Assembly: GCA_934462945.1 (NCBI GenBank)
Contig: CAKSJF010000023.1
Location: 1 to 31,987, forward strand
Reading direction: 5' to 3'
DNA from: an uncultured Clostridia bacterium
Lineage (GTDB): Bacteria > Bacillota > Clostridia > UBA1381
DNA length: 31,987 bases
This document shows, in pieces, positions 22,691 through 30,200 of the stretch. A program made the position numbers and the translations under genes. Under the pieces are notes generated by a model. That model was not told the origin of the DNA and made no database searches. It saw nothing but the letters and a program-made list of their open reading frames with translations. Position 1 is the stretch's first letter; each line of letters starts with the position of its first letter.

Positions 22691-22695
22691 GCTTA

Positions 22696-23049
22696 ATGAT
22701 GAACGCAACAGAAATCATTAACGCTTTGACAAAAGACCAAATCAGAACAGACCTGCCGGAATTAAAGGTGGGTGACAATGTAAAGGTTTACCAAAAGGTA
22801 ACAGAGGGAAACCGTACCAGAACCCAGATGTTTGAGGGAACAATCATCAAAAATCAGGGCGGCGGAATCGGTCAGACCTTTACAGTAAGACGTCTTTCCT
22901 ATGGTGTTGGCGTGGAAAAAACATGGCCGGTAAATTCTCCGAATATCGAGAAAATCGAGATCAGCAGAAAAGGCCGCGTAAGACGTGCAAGACTTTTCTA
23001 TCTGCGTGACCGTGTTGGTAAAGCAGCAAAGGTTAAGGAAAGAATCTAA
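22696..23049 (+). CDS. rplS: 50S ribosomal protein L19
   Basis: The 117-residue product matches bacterial L19 throughout: 'LRTDLPELKVGDNVKV'-like start ('IRTDLPELKVGDNVKVYQKV'), 'GNRTRTQMFEGTIIKNQGGG', 'TFTVRRLSYGVGVEKTWPVN' and 'RRARLFYLRDRVGKAAKVKE'. L19 sits at the 30S-50S interface. AGAGGAGG lies 5 bases before ATG 22696 and 8 before ATG 22699, so the first Met may be one codon later. The order rplS, lepB, rbgA is close to the conserved Firmicutes arrangement in which rplS precedes rbgA. Confidence 0.98.
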   Translation: MMNATEIINALTKDQIRTDLPELKVGDNVKVYQKVTEGNRTRTQMFEGTIIKNQGGGIGQTFTVRRLSYGVGVEKTWPVNSPNIEKIEISRKGRVRRARLFYLRDRVGKAAKVKERI

Positions 23050-23127
23050 TCTCAACTGGATAAGAAGTAAAAAATGGGGCATGCGTTGTCCCTTTTTGCT
23101 TATTTAAAAATGAAAGGACAAATCATC

Positions 23128-23790
23128 ATGGACGAACATGTAAACGAAAAGGAAGAAAAAAAGGAGCCGTTCAGCTTGCAGAAAGAAATTTTTGAATGGG
23201 TTTATACCATTGTGATTGCACTTGCGATTGCATTTTTGGTAAAAGGCTTTTTATTTGATATTGTGCAGGTGGACGGACCGTCTATGCTGCCGACTTTAGT
23301 GGATGGCGACCGCCTGGTGATTACAAAGCTTGGCTATCACCCGAAAGCCGGCGATATTGTGATTCTGGATTCTACTTATGAAAAGCGTCAGCATTATTAT
23401 AACACGCTTGCGTCTCAGCAGGGAAAGAACGCATCTGCCCTTTTTAAGATGACAAACTATTTTTCGCTGCCAAAAGATTTAAAAATCCGGTATTATGTAA
23501 AGCGTGTGATTGCCACAGAGGGGCAGACAATTGATTTTGAGGATGGCAAGGTGCTGGTAGACGGCGCTGTTTTAGATGAGCCCTATTACGACGGCGAGAC
23601 GACCCCAATGGATGCAAGTGTTGACTTCCCGATGACCGTGGAGGAGGGACATGTGTTTGTGATGGGAGATAACCGTCCGCACAGCAAGGACAGCCGCGAT
23701 TCTTCGTTAGGCGCTGTTCCGGAAAAGGCAGTGGTCGGAAAATCGCAGTTTAGAATCTGGCCGCCAAAGAGTATTGGAGCAACAAAATGA
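23128..23790 (+). CDS. lepB: Signal peptidase I
   Basis: Type I signal peptidase, which removes signal peptides from exported proteins at the outer face of the membrane. A single N-terminal helix ('FEWVYTIVIALAIAFLVKGF', ~22-41) is followed by the catalytic Ser52 in 'VDGPSMLPTLVDGDRLVITK', Lys125 in 'IRYYVKRVIATEGQTIDFED', and box E 'FVMGDNRPHSKDSRDS'. Length is ~220 residues, with a ~30-residue insert ('HYYNTLASQQGKNASALFKM') between boxes C and D. ATG 23128 has GAAAGGA 9 bases upstream; the frame is open back to 23074, but without a ribosome binding site. It overlaps rbgA by 4 bases. Confidence 0.95.
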   Translation: MDEHVNEKEEKKEPFSLQKEIFEWVYTIVIALAIAFLVKGFLFDIVQVDGPSMLPTLVDGDRLVITKLGYHPKAGDIVILDSTYEKRQHYYNTLASQQGKNASALFKMTNYFSLPKDLKIRYYVKRVIATEGQTIDFEDGKVLVDGAVLDEPYYDGETTPMDASVDFPMTVEEGHVFVMGDNRPHSKDSRDSSLGAVPEKAVVGKSQFRIWPPKSIGATK

Positions 23791-24683
23791 GCAATCAATT
23801 GCAGTGGTATCCCGGTCATATGGCGAAAACCAAGCGCCTGATCGAGGAAAATTTGAAAATGATCGATGCTGTGGTGGAAATCTCAGACGCGAGAATCCCG
23901 TTTTCCGGCAGAAATCCGACTTTTGACGCGATTTTGAAAAAAAAGCCGCGGCTGATTGTTCTGAATAAATCCGATCTTGCCGATCCGGTGCGTACCGCTG
24001 AATGGGTGGAATGGTACCGGAGCCGCGGAATTTCGGTGTTACCGATCAGCTGTGCCACCGGGGCAGGTGTGAATAAAATTCCTGCCAAAATCCGTGAGCT
24101 GCTTTCGGAAAAACTTGCGCGTGAGCAGGAAAGAGGCTTAAATCGCAGTATTAAAATTATGATGGTGGGAATCCCGAATGTGGGTAAATCGACACTGATT
24201 AACCGGCTTTCTGGCAGAGCGAGCGCACAGGTGGGCGACCGACCGGGCGTGACGCGCGGCAAGCAGTGGATTCGTCTCAGAGATGGTATTGAACTGTTGG
24301 ATACACCGGGAATCCTGCCGCCGAAGTTTGAGGATCAGCAGGTTGCAGAGAATCTTGCTTATACCGGCGCAATTAAGGATGAAATCATGAATATTGAGCT
24401 TTTGTCCTACTCGCTTTTGGAATATCTCCGCGACCATTACCCGGACTTGCTGACCGCACGCTATAAATTAGATTCCGTTTCGGATTTGCCGGGATATGAA
24501 ATTTTAGAAATGATCGGAAAGAAACGGGGATTTATGATCTCGGGCGGAGAGATAGATACCGAACGCGCGGCAAATATGGTAATGGATGAACTGCGCGCCT
24601 CTAAAATCGGAAAGATCACATTAGAAACCCCAAAAAGTATGAAAGAGGATATCAAAAAGGACACAGACTGTTCAAGGGAATAG
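23787..24683 (+). CDS. rbgA: Ribosome biogenesis GTPase RbgA (YlqF)
   Basis: This is a circularly permuted GTPase that matures the 50S subunit. The G4 motif NKSD (60-63) precedes G1 'GIPNVGKST' (128-136), then 'GDRPGVTRGKQW' (G2) and DTPG (172-175, G3). The N-terminal 'QWYPGHMAKTKRLIEENLKM' is the RbgA signature, and a C-terminal helical domain ('GGEIDTERAANMVMDELRAS') completes the protein. At 298 residues it is full length. The start ATGA overlaps the lepB stop, implying translational coupling. In many Firmicutes rnhB follows; here a terminator and an unrelated gene do. Confidence 0.96.
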   Translation: MSNQLQWYPGHMAKTKRLIEENLKMIDAVVEISDARIPFSGRNPTFDAILKKKPRLIVLNKSDLADPVRTAEWVEWYRSRGISVLPISCATGAGVNKIPAKIRELLSEKLAREQERGLNRSIKIMMVGIPNVGKSTLINRLSGRASAQVGDRPGVTRGKQWIRLRDGIELLDTPGILPPKFEDQQVAENLAYTGAIKDEIMNIELLSYSLLEYLRDHYPDLLTARYKLDSVSDLPGYEILEMIGKKRGFMISGGEIDTERAANMVMDELRASKIGKITLETPKSMKEDIKKDTDCSRE

Positions 24684-24705
24684 CTGCATATGCCCTTCTA
24701 CACAT

Positions 24706-24760
24706 AAAGCGCACCGCTTGGAGCACGTACATCTGTACGCCGGCGGGGAGCGCTTTTTTT
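24706..24760 (+). terminator. Terminator of the rplS-lepB-rbgA operon
   Basis: AAAGCGC (24706-24712) pairs with GCGCTTT (24750-24756), with GC-rich inner pairing and GTAC/GTAC near the loop. A run of T to 24760 follows. Confidence 0.75.
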
Positions 24761-24780
24761 GTTCTGCACTCTTTTTTACA
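24761..24780 (+). repeat. Fragment of repeat family A (copy 3)
   Basis: GTTCTGCACTCTTTTTTACA matches the right half of the element at 20411-20462. It lies between the rbgA terminator and the next gene, followed by TGTATAAT that may serve as a promoter -10 for that gene. Confidence 0.6.
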
Positions 24781-24845
24781 CCCCTGGTGTATAATCCGAA
24801 TTTTTTTCAGGTAAAATAGAAGAAAAAAGAAAGAGGAGATTCGGG

Positions 24846-25874
24846 TTGAACGGACAGAAGCTTTATGAGGATTTTGAAAAACGGTATGGAAAGGAGCGGG
24901 AGCGGATTTATGTATTTCAGGCGGCAAGTCCGCTGCCGCTGCTTGGGGCGGAGCTTTCCAGGTTTCGCAAGCCGGCGCTTGGAATCGGGATTGCACCGCC
25001 CTCTATGGCTGCTGTCCGGAAACGGTCGGACGGACTTTTTCGGATTCAGACGGTTTATTCCAATGAGGAGGCGTTCTGCCGCCGGGAGAATTTAGGAACA
25101 TATCAGGGAAACAAGCTTTACAAAGAGATTTTCTCGCTGATTGCCAGAATGGGAAAAACGCTTGACGGCGCGGATTTTCTGTTTTATGAACGGGAGGAAT
25201 GTGAACTTTTTTCTCATGCTCCGGCGGTATGTGCGCTTGCCCTGCAAAAATTTTCGGAAAGGGAATGGATGCCCGGTGAGCTTTTGCAAAATGTTTTATG
25301 GAATGATGCAGATGAGGAGCGGAATGTCCGTGAGCTGATCAGCCTATGTGCAAAAAGCAACCAGGCGGTTTTGATCCGGGATGCCAAGCCCGGTACGCTG
25401 CCATTTTCAGCAGAGCATGAAAAAATCATTCTGATTGCCGCGGAAACGAAAAGAAAGCCGGATTTAGACGGGATTCGCTCCATAGAGGAATTGGCAGAAG
25501 CAGCAGAACACAGCCGGTATGCGAAATATTTACTGCGTGAGCTGGAGCGGACCAATGCAGCTGTCCGTGCGCTGGAGAGCGGAAAAAATGAGCTTTTCCG
25601 CGGTCTTTTAGAGAACGGGACAAAGGATTTTCTGGAGACAGCAGGAAAAGAAGCGAAGTCTTTAAAAATCCTGTATCAGATCGCCGCGCCGGTTTCCTGC
25701 GGTTGTAAGGCGGTGGACGGTGCAGGACTTTTTTGCTTTGTTCCGAATGCGGAAACAGATGCATTTCTGGATCGGGTGCATAGCGCCTATCAAAAAAAGG
25801 CAGGAGCTGCGCCTGCCTTTTATATCGGTGAAATGATTGAATCGGGAGAACTGTCAGACATTAAAACGGAATAA
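24846..25874 (+). CDS. Galactokinase-like protein lacking the GHMP phosphate-binding motif
   Basis: The 342-residue product has no clean family match, but its layout follows galactokinase. 'LYEDFEKRYGKERERIYVFQ' and 'ASPLPLLGAELSRFRKPALG' occupy the place of APGRVNLIGEHTDY. 'PPSMAAVRKRSDGLFRI' resembles the strand after it, 'ADFLFYEREECELFSHAPAV' (~109-128) sits where P-x-G-x-G-L-S-S-S-A should be, and 'RYAKYLLRELERTNAAVRAL' matches the R-A-x-H-V-x-x-E-x-x-R-x helix. 'GCKAVDGAGLFCFVPNAETD' is a weak GHMP motif 3. The ATP-binding glycine/serine loop and sugar-binding EHTD residues are missing, so kinase activity is unlikely. The start is TTG with GAGGAG 8 bases upstream. The gene's 3' end overlaps convergent ychF by 21 bases. 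Confidence 0.55.
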   Translation: MNGQKLYEDFEKRYGKERERIYVFQAASPLPLLGAELSRFRKPALGIGIAPPSMAAVRKRSDGLFRIQTVYSNEEAFCRRENLGTYQGNKLYKEIFSLIARMGKTLDGADFLFYEREECELFSHAPAVCALALQKFSEREWMPGELLQNVLWNDADEERNVRELISLCAKSNQAVLIRDAKPGTLPFSAEHEKIILIAAETKRKPDLDGIRSIEELAEAAEHSRYAKYLLRELERTNAAVRALESGKNELFRGLLENGTKDFLETAGKEAKSLKILYQIAAPVSCGCKAVDGAGLFCFVPNAETDAFLDRVHSAYQKKAGAAPAFYIGEMIESGELSDIKTE

Positions 25875-26948
25875 CACAATGTCTCCATCCTTCATCACAT
25901 AGTCTTTGCCCTCGGAGCGAACCAAGCCTTTTTCCTTGGCTGCTGTCATACTTCCGCATTCCATCAGATCTTTATATGCCACAACCTCTGCCCGGATAAA
26001 GCCGCGCTCAAAGTCGGAATGGATTTTTCCGGCTGCCTGCGGCGCTTTTGTACCCTCGGTAATCGTCCAGGCGCGTACCTCCGGCTCGCCGGCGGTCAGG
26101 TAGCTGATCAAACCCAACAGACGGTAGCTTGCTTTGATTAACCGATCCAAACCGGATTCTTCTAATTCAAGCTCGGATAAGAACATCTGCTTTTCGTCCG
26201 GGTCTAACTGGGAGATTTCTTCTTCAATCTTTGCAGATACCGGCATTACTTCGGAATTTTCCGATTTTGCTAATTCCTCCACCTGCTGCACAAATTTGTT
26301 GTTTTCAATTCCCTTAGAGAAATCGTCCTCTGCAACATTTGCTGCATACAGCACCGGTTTTAAGGAGATCAGAGCGATCTCTTTCATAATGTCGGCTTCT
26401 TCTTTGGTGTAAGATAGACTTCTTGCCGGTTTTCCGTCCTCTAACGCCGCTTTGACACGTTCCAAAAGCGCTAACTCAGCAGCCAGGGACTTGTCGCCCT
26501 TCATCGCCTTTTTTGTCCGGTCAATCCGGCGTTCCAGGATTTCAAGGTCAGAAAAAATTAATTCTAACTGGATGGTTTCAATGTCGCGCAGGGGGTCGAT
26601 GCTGCCGTCTACGTGTGTGATGTTGCTGTCCTCAAAGCAGCGGACAACATGCACGATTGCGTCCACCTCGCGGATGTGGGAAAGAAATTTGTTTCCCAGA
26701 CCCTCGCCTTTGGACGCGCCTTTTACCAGACCTGCAATATCGACAAATTCGATATATGCATGCGTGATTTTTTTCGGATGGTACATTTCTGCTAAACGGT
26801 CAATCCGCTCATCCGGCACGTCCACAATCCCCACATTCGGCTCAATGGTGCAGAACGGATAATTTGCCGATTCTGCTCCTGCCTGTGTGATTGCATTAAA
26901 TAGAGTTGACTTTCCGACATTCGGCAAGCCGACGATTCCTAATTTCAT
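25854..26948 (-). CDS. ychF: Ribosome-binding ATPase YchF (OBG family)
   Basis: An Obg-family P-loop protein that prefers ATP and binds ribosomes. G1 'GLPNVGKSTLFNAIT' is at 7-21, followed by 'AESANYPFCTIEPNVGIV' (G2), 'FVDIAGLVKGASKGEGLGN' (G3), a coiled-coil insert ('LEILERRIDRTKKAMKGDKS') and the C-terminal TGS/ubiquitin-like domain 'TITEGTKAPQAAGKIHSDFE', ending 'VMKDGDIVLFRFNV'. The length (364) is standard. I used MKLGIVGLPN as the start (26948) because it is the conserved N-terminus; AAGGAG is 12 bases upstream. The in-frame ATG at 26960 directly abuts that site. A promoter and leader hairpin lie upstream. Confidence 0.97.
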   Translation of the reverse strand: MKLGIVGLPNVGKSTLFNAITQAGAESANYPFCTIEPNVGIVDVPDERIDRLAEMYHPKKITHAYIEFVDIAGLVKGASKGEGLGNKFLSHIREVDAIVHVVRCFEDSNITHVDGSIDPLRDIETIQLELIFSDLEILERRIDRTKKAMKGDKSLAAELALLERVKAALEDGKPARSLSYTKEEADIMKEIALISLKPVLYAANVAEDDFSKGIENNKFVQQVEELAKSENSEVMPVSAKIEEEISQLDPDEKQMFLSELELEESGLDRLIKASYRLLGLISYLTAGEPEVRAWTITEGTKAPQAAGKIHSDFERGFIRAEVVAYKDLMECGSMTAAKEKGLVRSEGKDYVMKDGDIVLFRFNV

Positions 26949-27069
26949 TTGTATCTGCATCTCCTTAATTTTACTGGTGTTTCGGTATTTGCGAAAAATG
27001 ATTTACACCATTTTATGATACTGTTTTTTATTGCAAGTTGTTGTACTGCTTTCCGTTTTTCCCTTATCG

Positions 27070-27104
27070 GTATCCTTTCCCGTGTTCGGGAAAAGAGCGG
27101 ATAC
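27070..27104 (-). promoter_or_regulatory. Nested hairpin at the 5' end of the ychF leader
   Basis: An outer stem GTATCC (27070-27075)/GGATAC (27099-27104) encloses TTTCCCG (27076-27082)/CGGGAAA (27087-27093). With transcription starting near 27107 on the minus strand, this structure would sit at the very 5' end of the ~160-base leader, where it could stabilise the mRNA. Confidence 0.45.
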
Positions 27105-27113
27105 AACACACCT

Positions 27114-27142
27114 ATTATATCATGTTTACTCAAATTTATCAA
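27114..27142 (-). promoter_or_regulatory. Sigma-A promoter of ychF
   Basis: On the minus strand TTGATA (27137-27142), a 17-base spacer and TATAAT (27114-27119). The remaining gap to 27287 is AT-rich; I see no gene and only a weak hairpin (ACAAA/TTTGT near 27213-27230) behind the surface-protein gene. Confidence 0.7.
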
Positions 27143-27287
27143 TACCCGAAGTTATATTTTTCATATTCAGCAGCATATTTTTAATGCTCACTGATTTTTC
27201 TTTGGTTATATTTACAAATTTTGGTTTGTTAAGAACGAAACGTATCATGCATATCATTCTTGGATTTACCCGTTTTTTTGTGATGTT

Positions 27288-30200
27288 CTATTTTGTGATA
27301 ACAACTTTTTGCTCTGACTCAATCCATTGAACGCTTGCACCGAGTTCTTCGGAGATAAAGCGTACAGGCGTGTAGGTGCGGTCATTCTCAACAAATGCAG
27401 CAGAATCAAGCTTAATTTCTTTGCCGTTTACATAAGCAATATCTGAGCCGATATAGATCAGAATTGTTATGTCCTCACTTGTTTTAAGATGTTTTCCTTT
27501 AATCGTCACAAGTTCTTTATCGCCGTTCCACAAAACATCAGCGCCGAGGCTTTCGGCTACGAATCTTGCAGGAAGCATTGTGCGGTCGTTTACAATTTTC
27601 GGAGCAACATCATTTGTTTTTGTCTGCCCGAATACCAGTGCCGTCTTTTCGCCGATGGTTAAGATAATCTGATTTTCCGAATTATCTTTTTCTGTCCAGG
27701 CAGCGTAAAGGGTAAGATTCTTTGTTACCTTTTCGGAAAAATCATATTTTTCTTTCAGCTCTTTGTCGGTATACCAGCCTGCAAAGTCAAAGCCTTCTTT
27801 GGTCGGTGTTTCCGGTTCTTTAATGACAGAATTATTTGTAACGGTTTGATTGGATAGTTCACTTCCGCCGTTTGTGTCAAAAGAAACCGTAAAACGGGCT
27901 ATTCCAAGGCTGCCGCCGCTGGGAGTGTATGCATACAGTGTAGCCTCGCCGGTCAGAGCAGTGTAATTCCCATCAGCAGGCGTAAAGCGCCATGTGTAGA
28001 TTTTGTTTGCTTCAACCACGGTATCGTTCGGCAGAACGTTGCCCTCGGTATCCAACCATTCCAATGTACCGTCTTTCGGCTCCAGAGTGCTGCCGTCCGC
28101 CGTCAGCGCTGCGTCGTTCAGCGTCTTGCCCCTGGTATGAACCACGGTATACTTGGGTTCGCCGGTGGGCGTTGCCGGTGCAATTGTAATCTCGAAAGGA
28201 GCGCTGGTGATTTCGCTGTATTCGTTGTCGCCTGCTTTAGTGGCTGTTACTGTTACGGTACCGACCTTGACTGGCGTCAGAATACCGGTTTTAGGGTCAA
28301 TGGTTGCCTCACCGGTGCCGTTGGTTACGGTATAGGTCACGTCTCCTGTGCCGGAGCCGCCGTCATTGCTCAATGTCAGTGTCTGACCGTAAACCACTGT
28401 GTTGTCGCCGGTGACAAACAATGCCGCCTGCGCATCCCTGTCTGCCAGGGTGATGTGCAGTGTAACGGTGAAGTCCTTATAGTTGTTGCAGGATGCCTTG
28501 AGGGTGACGGTGACTACATCGCCTGGCTTGCCGCCGGAGACTGCATAGGTCAGTAAGCTGCCGTCTGCCTCAAAATCCTGCTTGGTAAGTTTGGCATTCG
28601 AGCCGTCGCTGACGCTATATTCGCTGTTATAGCTCCAGGTCTGTCCGGAGGGGAGTCCGGACCAATCCGGTGTATAGGTGTACTCGGAGGTGTATGTGTA
28701 TTTCCGCGACAGATCTTCCGTTTTGAGGTTATTGCCGTCTGCTTTATTTACCGTGATCTCAAGTTCAATGTTCTCCACCATGTTGTAATTGATCTTATCC
28801 GTCGGAGTAAACTTCGCCTTAAAGGTCTTGGTAGCGGTTGACGCATCACCAACAGATTCACTGCTGTCCATCCAGTTCCATATACCAGACAGATTGCCCG
28901 CAGGATTGCTAAGCATAATATCGCCGAGCGTCTGACCGTAGGTCGCCGTCAAACCGGTGGGCTTCGTATAAGCCGTGCCGTTCATGAAGTCCGGCGTCGC
29001 CTTCGTTACCGCAAATTCGCAATACACGGCCTCAAACCCATAGTAGTTATTCGTATCGCCAATCCTGGCATACATATGGTAAGTGCCGGCATTCAGTTCG
29101 GGTGGGGTGTTGATGTTCCATGTCTGCGGCGTGCCGCCGTCAACACTGATATAATAGTAGGTCACTTGAGCATTCATGTCACCCGTTTTGTCTGTCAGGG
29201 TCGGAGTGTTAGGCGTTTGACCGTAAGTATAACCCGCCATGCTGACCTTGCCGTACTGCTGAGCCTTGTCGATCTTGACAGTCGTGATGCCGGTCGTCTC
29301 CGTATAGGTCTTTCCGTCTTTCGGTGTGAACTTCCATCCGACATTATGACCAAGCGCGCTCGCATCCAGAATCGTATCGCCCGGTAATTGCCACGAGAAG
29401 GTACCCTCGACCGTTGCATTGGTGATAGGATCTTTCATTGTGCCGTCAATTTTAATCTTACTCAGCGGCTCGCCGTAGGTAATCTCGGCAGGAGTGAGCG
29501 TCACATCACCGTCCAAAACCGGGGCAGGTTTTGGTTTAATTCTGCCGGTGGTGATTATTTCAGAACTGCTGAGCGTGTAGTTACGTGCCTTTTCGGTGTC
29601 CTTCAGCGTAACGGTCACGGTGACATTGTTATCCTCGCCGGCTTCCGATTTGCTGAATACCGCGGTCACATCATAATCCACACCCTGTACCAGCGTTTCG
29701 CCGTTCACCAGACCTGTTTTGTCCTCGCCCGAAACCGGCAAGCTCACTGATACTTCGGCGGCTGCATCACCGCTGCCGTGAATCTTGGTTACGCTGTCTG
29801 CGGTAAAGGCAAGCTCACGCTGCAGGATATTCGCCGTGAAAAGCGCGGTGAAGTTAGTGGGGCTGGTACTGTAATTACTTGGCTTGGCGCTGCTGCTTGA
29901 ATCAGACAGTCGGATGGTGCCGTCCGTTGTAAAGGCAAGTCTTGTCGCACCTGCGTTCGCATTGGCATATTCTGATGTGCCGACAATCCGCAGCGCTCCA
30001 TCCTCCTCGGTAACAAGCCTGTCTTTCGCGATGCTCATTTCAGTCAGATTGGAGACCGTCGTGCCGTCATAGATCTTATCAGTCGTGACGCCCGCAGGAA
30101 CTACGACGGCTTCCTTAAACAAATGTCTGGGTTTGATGATAAAGTTCGCCTCACCGATGTAAACGGTGTCGTCGCTCTCGTAGCGAACCGTCACAGTATA

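Noticed and set aside
22531..22695. tRNA gene in the gap before rplS
   Set aside because: No cloverleaf or T-arm GTTC-like signature was found; the gap is explained by a promoter and a structured leader.
26452..26862. 136-residue frame on the plus strand
   Set aside because: It lies entirely antisense to ychF, has no family features and no ribosome binding site.
28137..28556. 139-residue frame on the plus strand, and similar ones at 29076-29387 and 29388-29750
   Set aside because: They are antisense to the modular surface-protein gene, whose frame carries clear domain motifs.
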